Translations under genes and position numbers: made by a program
Notes under the pieces: model-generated
What the model was told of the DNA's origin: nothing
The model's input: the letters and a program-made list of their open reading frames with translations, nothing else
Database searches by the model: none
Shown here: piece by piece, positions 51,669 through 64,000 of the stretch
Layout: the number at the start of each line of letters is the position of its first letter
Numbering within the stretch: position 1 is the stretch's first letter
DNA from: Mya arenaria
Lineage: Eukaryota; Mollusca; Bivalvia; Myida; Myidae
DNA: 64,000 nucleotides
Direction of reading: 5' to 3'
Assembly (NCBI RefSeq): GCF_026914265.1
Contig: NC_069124.1
Coordinates: forward strand, 52,564,388-52,628,387

Positions 51669-52766
51669 TGTACATCCTTTACATTCAGCAATACCTGGTA
51701 GCAACAGCCTTACATTATCAAAGTATTTTTATCGACAGCGACCGCATCTGCAACGACGACAGTTGACAATAATGTGAATTAAGCAATTGACCAGTGGCCA
51801 TTAGTCGGTCAAACAATCAGTTGATCAATAACAGGATTGATTTATGTTTTATAAATGAATAAACACACATGGTTGTATTGCCCAATTGATTAACTAAAAT
51901 CCCTCGTCAAATGATCTCAACAAGTGGCAGTAATTGCTTTGGCGACGGGTCAATTCGAAACAGACTAAACCTACGTGATTAGAAAAAGGTCTTACATAAT
52001 GAAAACATTAAAAAATATGTGCTTATTTCGTTAAACCAATCTAACATATACAATATCAGTTCAATTCAAATACTGCATTACTTATGATAATTTATTCATA
52101 TCTGGCTGTGATGTTTTGTCCTGAATGCATTTGCATCATTTTGCGTATATCATTATTCACGGTTTAGACATTTTGTGACAACCATAGTGATATATTAAAA
52201 TATTGTGTTTTGTATAAATCAGTATATAGTATATACGTGAAAATCTTTTGGAAGGCGACTATAAATTAATTGCTAAATTTTCATCCTTGCCACGGTTAAA
52301 CAGTCATCTAAGAAAAATGAAAAATAAAAAATGTCACCGCGATTTAAATAAATGGATGAAAATCTAGCAAGTATTTCTTATTGGCCTAACTGAGGTGACT
52401 CGTCTGGTAACAGTCAAGTTGACCGATCCGAAGCCAAGTTAATTGGACTGCTAAATTGCCGAAGAAGTCGCAATGTAACACATTATGTATCAGTGGATTC
52501 AATGTTCCTATTACCAGTATGGAACAAGATTTACTTTAACATCAAAGTAGAAAAGCTGTACTAGATACACCGGGTGCGTAGCTGACTGTACGCAAATACG
52601 CACATGCGTAATGTAATTTTGACAGGTCTAAGATTTTGTCAAACCAAAACCCCGAATTTTAAATAAAAGCGAAGGGGGTGAGGGGTGAAGGGGGTAATAT
52701 GCTATCGTCCGTCATCGATCTGCGTAACCCCAAATTGGCCCTAGCAACGCGCACGTACACTATACA

Positions 52767-53061
52767 CAGGGGCGTAGCTAGGGCCTTAAAAACGTGTAGG
52801 CCCGATGATTCTATGTGAGTTTTCGGACTTTTATATGCACATTACACACACTAAATTATACTTGCAATGATTACAATAAAACCAAGTAATATACTCTTCA
52901 CGTACATGAAGTTTGAATAAACAACAAACTTGCCAGGGTAACAATATGTTCAAAGTGTTAGCTATTAGATTTTAATGCATTTTTTAGTTATTTAAATTTT
53001 GTCATTTTTTATTAAAGTTGTAGGACCAGGCCTACAAGGCCTATATGTAGCTACGCCACTG
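52767..53061. mobile_element. hAT-like MITE
   Basis: 295 bp running from CAGGGGCGTAGCTAGGG to the inverted GTAGCTACGCCACTG. CAGTGGCGTAGC-type ends are characteristic of hAT-derived elements. At least six bases (ATACAC) are shared by the flanks. Confidence 0.65.
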
Positions 53062-53433
53062 ATACACTGCACTAATCACATAATAGTGTGTTATATGATA
53101 TGTATAAGCTACTCCTAAGCAGTGAATTTACAATAATAGCTGGATTTTAGATATAGAAGTTTTTTGGGGGGGTTTTGTGTGTTTTTTATGCACGTCTTTA
53201 TGCAATATGTTAGTTAAATTAAATAACAAGGTTTTCAAAGTTTTTCTTTATTATCTTTATTGAAAAAATGTTTTTTTTTATAAATTTTTGAATGACGCCA
53301 CGCTATTTTGATATTCAAATCAACATTTCTAAACAAGGATAACTCATTCAATTCACCATTCGTCTTGTATGCATTTACATTTAATGCTGTACGTAATTAT
53401 ATAAAACAACGGAACAACATGTAGTCCACACGC

Positions 53434-53733
53434 TGGGGCGAATCCAGGAAATGACGTTGGAGGGGGCGTAACTTAGGGGCATAACCTTTTGACACTGCCT
53501 CTCCTTCCGAACCGAATTTAGATAGTTTAAAACGTTCTCAGCGGGGTTAGAGGTGCACCTCCAAGAGAATTTTAACCATTTCAAGTCCGAAATGAAGCAT
53601 TTTGATCGTATTTTGTTGCTTTCTTCTCCGTTATTGACATAAAAATCAAACTTGGAGAATTTTATGGGAACAAGACAACAAGCAAAACACAACCATCAAA
53701 AAATGTTAAATGGTGGTGATGTATCCGCCTCGG
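53434..53733. mobile_element. Possible MITE with GGCGGATCCAG-type ends
   Basis: Starts GGCGAATCCAGGAAATGACG and ends ATGTATCCGCCTC in inverted sense. Shares internal blocks (GAGGGGGCGTAA; GAATTTTAA with a TCCGAAxTG stretch) with 50,348-50,636. Target duplication not identified. Confidence 0.4.
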
Positions 53734-53739
53734 TTCGGT

Positions 53740-55475
53740 CAGTAAATATTATGTAACAACTCGGTGGAATTTTAATGGGTTCTTAAACGGCCAATCTCAC
53801 ACACATCGGCTTGTAATCTTGTAAATATTTTATAAGGAGTGAATATATCCGTCTCAACTTTCAGGACTTAGATAATTAAAAAAGAAAGACGTTTAACAAA
53901 CGGTAACTGAATAGTCTTAGATAAACCCACGCTGCTCAAAGTGCATAGTTTGCAAACGCGTTTCAGATATCTAAATCGATGTGCTGTGCATTTTCATTGA
54001 TAAAAAACTAGACGAATTTAATTTGATGCGAGACATCAAGGACGCGACTCAATAGGTGATTGAAATAAACAGGGGTAACTTTAAAGATTAAATAAAATGT
54101 CTCCCTCTAACACCCGAATGAAATCCATTTAGTCATTTCGAAGTTTATCTCTGTTGGACAATACTCCCTTGTCCTTTAATGGCTGCATAACAGCTTAATT
54201 AATGTGCATAATTGCATGGCATGGTGATAAACCACAGAATTGTACCCCCTGAATCTTATCGTTGAAATTTTCGACTTGTATGCGCCAATCGTAACAACTC
54301 GGGCATCCCCGGCAAGCTTTGAAATATTCAATTATGTTGGATACTGGCCGAGGTGATCCGATTGTGGTATGCGCGATGTGAATATAAAGCGATTTTTCAA
54401 GCACAGTGCTTTCCCTTGGCGAAGGATATAACTATTTCACTGTCTGACCAGCACCCAGTCTAAATGAAAAAGACAGCCGTCTGGCTAACATTTCTTTATA
54501 AAAAAATAACATGGTACGTATCGCTTGTTTAACTAATCATTGATATCAAAGCGATTTCCTTGAAACTTAGAATAAGAAAAAAATGACTTACTGATAAGAA
54601 TTTTTTTTTTTTACAGTCTCAACGTTTATCCGTAGAAACTTGTCCATTAAGAATTTAAACATTTTTATCGGACCCTTTGATAAAAAACGACACATTAATA
54701 CTTTATTGATAACCTGAAGATAAGCGGCCACCATTTCAGTTAAGGCTTACTAACTGACGTTTATGAGTTCGTTCCCCGCTTGCAGTCTATGCGTTTCGGT
54801 GGAACATGGATGAGCGACTGAACTAGAGCTAGTACAGGTATGGTATTAAATAGATCAATTTCGTGAATTATGTACGGCAATTAAATTTCAGTGCATCAAG
54901 TCTCTTTTGTTTAAGGCAAGCGCTGAAAAGATCGTGATAAAGAAGTGATCATTGTAGTATAAATTTACAATTATAAAGGTCATACAAAACAGGTCAATAA
55001 ACGCAGCGTTTAAGTCGTCCTCATTTAAAGCTGGATAACAAAACTCCTGACCACTATCGGTTGGCGTCACTGACCATGCCAAGCGACGCAATCCTGCGGT
55101 TCATGTATTGGTGCTGCCCTTATAAAACCAGATCATGTATGATCAAGTTATTGTTTCACTTATTTTCTCAAATATTATAACACATTCTATATGTTTGTTT
55201 TATTTAAAAAATAAATAAACACAACGGCAATATACTGGCAAGTTCATGCATGCACTTTGTTTATTTGTATGAAAGCAAAAAGACATAGGTCTGTTTTGGT
55301 TGTTTTGTGTTAATTTAATGTTGTTTCATTGTTGTTTGAGTGTTTGTTGTTGTTGTTGTTGTTGTTTGTAAAAAATACTATATTACGTTGCAATCAAATA
55401 AGGCACAAACAGTTGAGTTATGCTTCTAAAGCATAAATACGAAGTGAAAATTGCCTTCTAAGTTTGGTTGTCAAT
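53740..55475. other. Intergenic region, no gene supported
   Basis: No exon set can be chained. Two minus-strand frames (54,195-54,404 and 54,888-55,091) look peptide-like but match nothing I know. A TTTTATAAG box lies upstream of the second on the minus strand (about 55,122). A GTT simple repeat occupies 55,337-55,368. Confidence 0.35.
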
Positions 55476-56085
55476 GAGATGGTTTATTGACCAGGGCGTA
55501 TCCGAGGTTGAGATGGTTTATTGACCAGGGCGTATCCGAGGTTGAGATGGTTTATTGACCAGGGCGTATCCGAGGTTGAGATGGTTTATTGACCAGGGCG
55601 TATCCGAGGTTGAGATGGTTTATTGACCAGGGCGTATCCGAGGTTGAGATGGTTTATTGACCAGGGCGTATCCGAGGTTGAGATGGTTTATTGACCAGGG
55701 CGTATCGGAGGTTGAGATGGTTTATTGACCAGGGCGTATCCGAGGTTGAGATGGTTTATTGACCAGGGCGTATCTGAGGTTGAGATGGTTTATTGACCAG
55801 GGCGTATCCGAGGTTGAGATGGTTTATTGACCAGGGCGTATCCGAGGTTGAGATGGTTTATTGACCAGGGCGTATCCGAGGTTGAGATGGTTTATTGACC
55901 AGGGCCTATCTGAGGTTGAGATGGTTTATTGACCAGGGCCTATCTGAGGTTGAGATGGTTTATTGACCAGGGCGTATCCGAGGTTGAGATGGTTTATTGA
56001 CCAGGGCCTATCCGAGGTTGAGATGGTTTATTGACCAGGGCGTATCCGAGGTTGAGATGGTTTATTGACCAGGGCGTATCCGAGG
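55476..56085 (+). repeat. 34-bp minisatellite, 18 units
   Basis: 610 bases, 17.9 units of GAGATGGTTTATTGACCAGG followed by GCGTATCCGAGGTT, with only a few variant positions (CCTATC, TCTGAG, TCGGAG). Each unit contains TTTATT, i.e. AATAAA on the minus strand. It lies 502 bases downstream of the minus-strand EGF/TM gene. The high uniformity points to recent expansion. Confidence 0.97.
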
Positions 56086-56481
56086 CATTTTGGACTGTAG
56101 GCCATACACAACATAGGATCGTTCATGAAGGTCTTTCTTTAGTTTGGTCTGTATATGTTATTGGTGGTGGAAGCGGTAGGATGTACCCATGCAACCGTAG
56201 TAATGTTTTGTAGAATACAGGTATAAAGGTACAATTTTTATGCAGTCTACAGGCTTACATTACATTGTAGTCAACATACAAAAAAATAAATAAATAAATA
56301 CATTTCAGTTGGGGTTTTACAAGGCATCATAACATGTATGTCAAATAAATTCACAGATTTTGTGAAATTTCCATTTACTGTTCGCATAACAGTGGACCAT
56401 CTAGTCAGTGGTTATAATTCTCCATTTATGAAACAGCCGAGCATAGTATTTCTATACATCCGAATTTCACGACAAAATGCA

Positions 56482-56487
56482 TTTAAT
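56482..56487 (-). terminator. Putative polyadenylation signal ATTAAA of the EGF/TM gene
   Basis: First polyadenylation-type hexamer in the sense direction, 100 bases after the stop. Canonical AATAAA motifs occur further on, in every unit of the 34-bp array. Confidence 0.35.
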
Positions 56488-56586
56488 CTAATTCTTCAAT
56501 TGCATAAATAGAAGAAGTATAATAAATTACTTGAGACGTACGGTATGAAATTGTCAGCTGTAAAAGAAGTAAGTCCACTGGTCTGA

Positions 56587-59500
56587 TTACATGCGTGTTG
56601 CACCATGGTTACCACTGTTCGCATAAGGTCGGGTGTATTTCTTCATTCTTTCATCAGGCTGGGGAATAGAGACATCGGACAAATAGTCTAAATTAGTCTG
56701 GCCCTTGTAAATAATTGTTCCGTTCTGTTCCGAAAATTCCTTTCCATGTGGGTCGTAGAAACCGACTCTGCTAGGTATTCTTTCCCCTTGGTCCAGAGTA
56801 CTGTAATGGGAAGAAAAATCATCGTGGTCAGAATTTGTGTCGCTTTCAAAATTGTCTCTGGCGGAATGAGCTTGGTCTCCTTTAATCCTGTACGCAACGG
56901 GGCTAGGACTGCTTTGCCTGCTATCTCCCCCATATCGTTTTCGTTTTACTGTATCCGTTCCGTTGAAAAGATATCCGCCTACACTTTCACTTCGTTTCAA
57001 AGCATTTTTCATGCGTCTTGGTACGTCTAATTGAACGCGTCCCTTGTCGTAGCTCAAGTCTGTGTCAAGCCCTTTCATTGCCGATTTTGTATACGATCGT
57101 CTGTTTCTTTGAGCCATTTTATCTCGGTTTCCAAATGATTCACTTTCAGATTCCATATCATGATCGTAGGCGTCTGCGCTTCTAGGCCGCCTCTTTAGAT
57201 TTTTCATACGTTGTTTCTGGATATCCTTTTTTCGAAGGACAAGTTCGTGTGTTTTCATTCTGAGTTCGTCCATGTCCCTACTGACACGTCTCGTCGTATT
57301 AGGGGAGCTGACTGAAGAGATCGGCTCGGCAGAAGCAGGTCTATAATGATTGTGTTTGTACATGTCGCGGGCAAGCACTTTTTGTTTTCTTTGTGGTGAA
57401 GGGGAAGCTGAAATCTGTTTTCCATTTAACCGGCTTCGTCCATTCCGATTGGCTTGTATGGTGGAAGGGTTCTCGCGCTTGCCAAACAGATTTTCTTGGC
57501 TTCCGTAATATGTTGGCAAATTAGGGTTATGCGAATGAAGTGAGATTGCATCAACATTGTCATCGAAATGAACCTGATTAAAAATAAGCCTTGGCTCATG
57601 AGAGTCATGTCCATTTTGGGGCGGCTTCAAGGGTTGTTTATTGTTTGCAAAGTTAGACGTACAGTATGCTCCATCTTCGAGTCTGTATTCCTGTTGAACT
57701 GGTGCTGGATATTTCTTCCGTCCTATATCATCGCTGTTGCCGTACTTGTTAACTGGACCGGGGTTTGAAATATGCAGTGATTCCAAAGGCTTTAAGGTCC
57801 TGTAATTGCTAACATCTTGTGTGTAGGACAACGGACGATATTCGCCACGCTCAGACCGGCGCGAAGGCACTTCATGTCGTTGAAAAGGATCAAATCCCTG
57901 TGGTACGGCGATTGAGTATGGGCGAGTTTTAATTGATTGGCCATATTCATCGCGAAAATATGTTGGCTCTGACCTGTCCATTGCAACTTCTGTACCACTG
58001 CGATTGTCGAAATATGGAGTTTGCCTCCCGTCACGAACACGCCCCGATTCAGAACCATACCTCGCACTGCCATTTGGTTCTTGCATCGAGGACTGCCCAA
58101 TAGTTTCAAACGGCATCCGGTTCACAAGTGATGAACGACGAGTTATGCTTTGCTGGTTGAAATCGTTGTCTTGAAGTTTGTACCCAGTCGGCTCAAGAAT
58201 AGTGCTTAGACGAACATCGCTGGTGTCAGAGACGTCATTTGATATAGGTTCACTACACGTGTCACTTTCATCCCAGGCATTCATGGGCATACGAGGTATG
58301 TAGCTGCGACTAAATGAAAGAAAAATATATATATTGATTAATATTTAGTGCTTTCTTTCAACGTAGTTCAAAGGAAATAAAGCAACGCTACTTAATCTGT
58401 ATTTGAGATTAATTTAGTCCAGTCGATAATTTTTTTATTACTCTTTGGCGAAAGAAAAAAATCACAAGAAATAGAAACCCAGAACTTCGTTCCACCTATT
58501 GCAGTGTTTGACGACCACGCAAATGATGATGAGGACCACAAACACTGTGGAGGCGATGCCAGCCATCAGTGGCACGTCCAGTGCCAAGGAAGATTCCTCC
58601 ACTTTTGATGCCTCTTCACCATCATCGGCAATACTGTCTTCTGTGGCCTCGCCTTCTTCGCCATTGTCGCTTATCACATTAGTGATGCGTTGCTCCTCTG
58701 TAAGAAATTACAAAAAGCAAACTAGAGCTATCGCAGACGTGATGAATATCCGCCTTAATATTACAGGAATGGATAGACTATGTATTTTGGAAAATAAAAC
58801 ATTATATCTTTGTTATGTTTTGAAAGGGTATGTATGTGTGTTGTTTATGTCGGAAAATAGCTCATTGAGCTAGCGTTTCTTGATAGCATATACCCGACTT
58901 TAAATAAATATTCTTGTACGAGGGATATTGTAGACGTGTTCTCTATTAAACTAGCCAACATTCCTGTGAAGTTTAAGCAATGTAGGTCCATCAATTCTGA
59001 AGGTGCATGCGACCTTACATTATTTCAGACTATTTTTACTAGTCAATAGCCATTAGCCATGTCCGTTTGAGTGAAATGTCAAACAAATGGCAGGTTCATA
59101 TCTGTCCATGCTCCCCAGCATTTCAATGAAGTTTCTTGAGTAGAGGTGTAATAATTTTCGAGCTATATATGTATACGTGATATTATATTTTTCTCGGACT
59201 AGTTTTAATTAGTAAAGGGCCATAACTCTTGTTGGTCCAAGTCAAACAACCAAAATAATTATGAAATTTCATGAGTGTAGGTGTAATAGTTTTGGAGCTA
59301 GATGCGCCATAGCTTTGTTTCAGAGCACGGGACGGGACGGGACGTGGCGGAACGGACGCAAATCATGTATAGCGCCCAGATTTCAAAATCTTATTGAGTT
59401 GCCATTGAGTGATTTAATGGATTTTCCTTTTTATGAAAAGCACGATTTTTGCTTGAAGTATGTTTTGGATGTATCTAATTTATATGATGTTCATGATTCA

Positions 59501-62500
59501 ACTCATGATATGATAATTTAGCTGGAAACCATGGCAATAATTAAACAGCATTTAAATCTAATGCATAGCCACCGGCTAACAAGTCAAGTTAATGTTCCAT
59601 TTCGAAAGTTTCAGATATTCGTCTAGAATATACAATGTTAACTCTAAGTAAAAATGTTCAAGCGTTAAAATGTTCACTACATTACACATACTTGTATTTC
59701 ACATACTTGAAAAGGCAACATGTTTATATGTGAATATAAACACACACAGACAGTTTCCTTCTGGTTGTTTTAAAGGAACGTTATCACATTTCAAACATGT
59801 GATGCATGCATAAGCAGTTATTTCAGATGCAGGTCTCTCATGGCTTACCGATTGTGTTCGTCAGGGGATGACTTTTCGAACAATCTAATGCACCAGTCAA
59901 TTGTAAACACGCCCCCCCCCCCCACTCCAGGTCCGGGGGTATACGGGGGATAGCGGGGGAAATGAGCCGTGTTTTACCTTTCATGTGGCCCCGCAGTGCC
60001 GGGGAATGCGGTGGTTTTGTCATCGCTTTAAATATAGCGGGGAAGGGACTTACCTAGGGTCCCTGGAGTGCACGGGCATTTGGCGGGGATTTTACCATCT
60101 GTTCGTCCCCGTCCCGGGCGGGGATTTTAGCCGGGGTTGGCTGGACCGAAAGTCAAAGTCCCCGCTTTTCTCCGGACCTGGGGGCGTGGTAACAACTGAC
60201 AGAAGCATAACGCCCAATCAATAGACTTATTAATAACGAGATTCAGCTAATCTCACTTGGTTGTATTTTGACATTTACTGTCTCATGTTTTTTCTTTAAT
60301 GACTGACACCTTTAAGAGAAATCACTGGAAATAGGATGCATAGTAACAAGCTAAATTTTGTCTCATTATCGTCGGCATTGGTGTTGGCGTTAGCGCGTTC
60401 CACTTATGCACCAGTCAATTGTAACCACGGCCCCCCAGGCCCGGGGGTATACCGGGGATAGCCGGGGAAATGGGCCGTGTTTTTACCTTTCAGGTGGCCT
60501 TGCAGTGCCGGGTGAATGCGGTGGTTTTGTCTTCGCGCAAAATATAGCAGGGAATTTGCCTAACCAAGGCTCCCTGGGATGCGGGGGCATTTGGTGGGGA
60601 TTTGACCATCAGTTCGTCCCCGCAGTGCGGAGATTTTACCCGGGGTTGGCTGGATCGAAAGTCAAAGTCCCTGCTTGGTTACAATTGACTGGTGCATTAG
60701 CTTATGTAATTTATCAATAAGCGCATATTTATTACATTGACAAACGCATATTTCTTAATACCAAACCGACCATACATATATATGTGCGAAGATAAGCCCA
60801 TGTTGCCAGTATTAGATTAATCATAAGAAATTCGTAACAAATTTGACAAACTACTGTCTATGGTTTTTAAAAGTACCTTTGAACAATAGTGTTGTAACTG
60901 TCAGTCGAAGAAATCTTGACTGGATTTCAATCACGACTATATCACAGCAAGAAATATACTACCGGTAGCTCCAGCAGCATATCAACTTGCTGCTGGCAGC
61001 TTGCTGCTATGCTGCTGTGCTGCTAACTTCACGCACATGGTAGCTTGTCAGTTGATATGTTTGTTGAAGATTGCCACAATTCATCTGGAACTGCCATGTC
61101 CATACACCGAAATGTATCCTTGGTGCGTATATTTGCAAACGCCTTTTCTCTTGGACACTGGTATTTTTCCAAGAGTTTTTTTTTGTGAAAGAAATAGGAT
61201 ATCATTACCTTTGATCTGACAGTCCTTGCCGGTCCAACCAGGGGAGCAGCCGGCTCTACACTCCCCCGAGTCTCTCCTACAGGGGGCACCGTTCACACAG
61301 TGACAAGTGAGCGAGCAGTCCTCACCGTATCGATGTTCCCCGTCAACCGGCATGCAGCGACCCTCTGGAAAAGAAATGATTTTAAGATTTTGACAATTGT
61401 GTGGTTTTATTAAACGTTTACAAGATATATCAGAAGTAGTCAGATACTCATCAATTTTGAATTATGATAGCTATATCAGAAAAAGACTAACATACTATTA
61501 GAAACGGTTTGTCTTCCAGGCTGAACTATTTTAATAAAGCCATTGTATTCGTACACTTCTGCACCATAACTCGGGACGGGATACAACATGGATATTATAT
61601 TAATTATTAATATTCAATAGTTGACGAACTTTTCCTTCAATGACTTTTAAAATAATTTTGAATGTTTCCTGCCGATGTTTGAAATAAGGTTTGCCACGGT
61701 ATTCTTTAATCCCGTTATTACAAAGAAAACAAGCTGAAAGGTTTGACATTCCGTTGTCAAGTTTAGAATTTAGAATTTGCTAGAAGGGCATTAGTAATCT
61801 ACTGGGGCCCTGCGATCACATCCAAAGAAACGAAAAGATTAAGCCCAAAGCATGGAATTAGAAAATTGGCGCTTATTTGTATATACAATGGTGCACTCTG
61901 ATGTTACATATGTGTATCTTCTATACCATAATAACATGAAAAGATCACTGAAGGTTGTCCGGTTAGCACAGTGGTTAGCGCACTCGGCTTCTCACGAAGG
62001 CGACCCGGGTTCAATTCGCGGCCAGGGTGCATAAGAGTTTGGTGTGTGGTCACCAAGCCGGACAACGGAACGCCCGGAAATGGTTTTCCTCCGGGCACTC
62101 CAGTTTCCCACACAACAGAAGGCCACACTCTCGAGTAACATCGTGCCAACGAGAGTAATAAGAGAGTAATTAATATTATGTTATTATGATATAAGGTAAT
62201 ATGTAAAAAGACCTTTCAATTGCGGATGCAAACATCGGACATACATCGAAGTCAAAAGTGTTGGGATTGGTGAAATTATTTATAATTCGGATCTATCGAT
62301 TTTTCGTTATCTCGTCTTTTTTCCTAGGTCCCGACAAAGTCGACATAACGAGTTTCGACTGTAATAACTTGTTCCACAATCGTTGTAAAATAAATAAGTT
62401 TAAACTAAAAGCTCACGTGGGCCATATCAAGGGGATGCCCCGGGCGCTCGCCGTGTGCCCAGTTCCGCTTGATCCGATAATTGCTTATGTCAGACAGATA

Positions 62501-62713
62501 AATGCATATAACATATAACTTTGAGTCTTATTTCAGCGGTGGAAATAGGCAGCCAAGCTTAGAAACATTTTTTCTTTGTTTGGTCACATACTGTTTAATA
62601 CAATAACACAAATAATCGAAAATAACTAATATAATAAATGATCAGCTCTTACCTATTAGCGAAATGAATCCACATCCAATTAAAACATGCAATACAATCA
62701 AAATAGAAGTCAT
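56587..62713 (-). CDS. Single-pass membrane protein with one EGF-like module and a long cytoplasmic tail
   Basis: Four-exon model of 711 residues: 62653-62713, 61209-61364, 58496-58697, 56587-58303; phases 1,1,2 agree and all junctions are GT-AG. Exon 1 encodes a hydrophobic signal peptide (MTSILIVLHVLIGCGFISLI). Exon 2 encodes one Cys-rich module (CHCVNGAPC...CRAGCSPGWTGKDC) like the EGF repeats of MEGF10/Draper-type receptors. Exon 3 encodes an acidic Glu/Asp-rich stalk and one helix (LMAGIASTVFVVLIIICVVV) followed by a stop-transfer Lys-His. Exon 4 is one open frame of 572 codons: a hydrophilic tail rich in Ser, Tyr, Arg and Pro, with a basic helical stretch (LRKKDIQKQRMKNLKRRPRS) and many Tyr and Ser-Pro sites, probably disordered and a phosphorylation/adaptor platform. 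Additional EGF exons in the 2.5-kb second intron cannot be excluded. I cannot name an orthologue. Confidence 0.75.
58900..59350 (+). repeat. Dispersed repeat R2, second locus
   Basis: Monomers with ATGAAGTTTCTTGAG and ATGAAATTTCATGAGTGTAG, each followed by TGTAATA and GAGCTA, then a GGGACGGGACGGGACG tract. Same family as 43,630-44,120. Lies in an intron of the EGF/TM gene. Confidence 0.5.
59889..60207. mobile_element. Harbinger-like GC-rich MITE, copy 3
   Basis: 319 bp, TGCACCAGTCAATTGTAAAC left end, diverged right end (GTAACAACTGACAGAAGCA), TAA on both sides, C-run near the left end. In an intron of the EGF/TM gene. Confidence 0.75.
60407..60696. mobile_element. Harbinger-like GC-rich MITE, copy 4
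   Basis: 290 bp, intact inverted TGCACCAGTCAATTGTAAC ends and TTA duplication, 200 bases from copy 3 and in the same orientation. Also intronic. Confidence 0.8.
61954..62172 (+). mobile_element. tRNA-derived SINE, full-length-like
   Basis: Head with box A (TAGCACAGTGG) and box B (GGTTCAATTCG), a central block with GGTTTTCCTCCGGGCACTCC, and a tail TCGTGCCAACGAGAGTAAT with short AGTAAT repeats. In intron 1 of the EGF/TM gene; a shortened relative lies at 32,991-33,106. Confidence 0.8.
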
Positions 62714-64000
62714 AACTTAAATGAAAAACTTTCCCTTCCGTACAATCAAAACTAATCAAATAGAGACAGTGCAACAGGTACAGATGCCATGCCTTTTGAC
62801 ATCTTGTAAAATTGCTAAGTTTCTGTTGTTGATTGCTCGCAGCGTAGTGATTCAGTAACAGTATTTGATGCTTAAGAGTTTACGACAATCTTATTTGAAT
62901 ACATAACAGTTATATTTCATATTCACTCTTTAAGAATTGCATAATAATGTCATTCTCTCTTTAGGGCAATGGTCATATGTATGCATACTTAAAGAAATGA
63001 ACGGTGAATTAATTACGTCGCATTATTTTCGAACACGGAGTCTTCACAGTACTAAGTTTACACTTTTTAAAAAAATGTTGCATTCTTAAGATGTGCATTT
63101 TAAACTAAACTGCAATACGGTGCCCCAGCCTGGGTTTGAAAAGCGCACAGTGCTAGTTCAGAAGGGGCACTTTTGATGCACATTGATTGAGCTTCAATGG
63201 GGCACTTGCAAGGATCAACGTTCAATTGATATTGTGTATCATGTGTCAGTGTAACTACTTTCAATACTTGTAGTTTGTTATGAAAACATTAGCTGTTGTC
63301 ATTACTTAAGTGTTAAAATTATGTATAATTGATATTTTTATTCTTATTCAGACTGAAAATTGACTTGACAATATGTCCAATAAATATCAAATACACTTCA
63401 TGATCATCAAAGGGGGCCCTGTCAAACCCGGAAGGGCATCATATATTGAATATACATGTAATTATCATCTGAATGATTATCTGTGTGGGGGTTGTCCGGT
63501 CAGTAGCATTTTTATTTCAAATGTCTATGTATGTGCATTCGTTATTGAAATAAATCTATATATCTATATAGCATTAAACAGCAGTTTAACATTATGTAAC
63601 TCAAAAGACGAACAAGTTACGGGTGCTCTTGTACACTAAGAAGTTTATGTTCTAATGTTTTAATACTATGACATGGGTTAGATGTTTACATGTTTAAAGA
63701 ATTGTTTTACGTGACTAATTTAGTATTAATTTAACAGCTTACGAGTAAGAATGATAAAAAAGATACCGTTCTGCTTTCATTTTGAATGTTAGTATGTCGT
63801 AACCTTTATTTTGCGATTATTACAAGTGAAATTAATTTAGAAATGTCAAAAAAAATCAGCGCCATCTATTTCCTGTAACCATCGAAACATTTTTAACAAA
63901 ACTTCATGGATTTGTTTGAGAAATCAGGTGATTGTTTAATTAATTGATACAGCATGATCAGTAAAATAAACTTTGGTAAATGTTAGATGAGTTCATCACC
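62714..64000. other. Upstream region of the EGF/TM gene
   Basis: No further gene seen. The promoter should lie just above 62,713 for the minus-strand gene, but no clear TATA box or initiator stands out. The plus-strand frames here have no splice or domain support. Confidence 0.35.

Noticed and set aside
54888-55091. Minus-strand 67-codon frame with upstream TATA-like box
   Set aside because: No partner exons, no known domain and no confirmed start; kept only as a note in the spacer entry.
55476-56085. Coding repeat protein
   Set aside because: The 34-bp unit is not a multiple of three, so frames shift each unit and meet stops.
61954-62040. Functional tRNA gene
   Set aside because: The tRNA-like head continues into a SINE body and tail, with a relative elsewhere in the window.

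Overview
The window looks like nuclear DNA of a bivalve mollusc, probably a heterodont. It is AT-rich, its genes are split into short exons with GT-AG introns, and every supported gene lies on the minus strand. It carries tRNA-derived SINEs, many small inverted-repeat transposons (MITEs) and minisatellites. The organism call is an inference from gene families and repeat style, not from a marker gene.

Region 1 (about 1-40,800) is a tandem array of one gene family whose C-terminal half resembles the C-terminal domain of mitochondria-eating protein (MIEAP/SPATA18). Four copies look usable: A (3' end cut off by the window), B, C and E. Copy D is a pseudogene, and an orphan 5' fragment of an E-type copy lies between C and D. 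Complete copies share eight coding exons with the same intron phases (2,2,2,2,0,0,0). Exon 1 encodes an N-terminus with a Cys cluster, preceded by Met-Gly in B, C and E. This fits N-myristoylation plus palmitoylation, so these would be membrane-tethered MIEAP-like proteins. Exons 3-4 look like coiled coil and exons 5-8 encode the MIEAP-like domain. The spacers between copies are also homologous, so gene plus flank was duplicated together. Comparing spacers exposes younger insertions: an LTR-like element at 15,976-19,344 and a 1,030-bp TIR transposon at 19,671-20,700.

Region 2 (45,201-49,297) holds a two-exon gene for anhydro-N-acetylmuramic acid kinase (AnmK), a peptidoglycan-recycling enzyme best known from bacteria. 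It is complete at 381 codons and interrupted by a 2.95-kb intron containing host repeats, so it is resident in this genome. Ancient transfer from bacteria is plausible.

Region 3 (56,587-62,713) holds a four-exon gene for a type I membrane protein: signal peptide, one EGF-like module, an acidic stalk, one membrane helix and a cytoplasmic tail of about 570 residues that is charged and Tyr/Ser-rich. An 18-copy 34-bp minisatellite lies just downstream, and every unit carries AATAAA in the gene's sense direction.

The remaining DNA holds repeats: four copies of a GC-rich Harbinger-like MITE, three of a Mutator-like MITE, three of a TTAA-flanked MITE, hAT-like MITEs, fold-back palindromes, SINEs and several minisatellites. 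I found no rRNA, CRISPR array or convincing functional tRNA.
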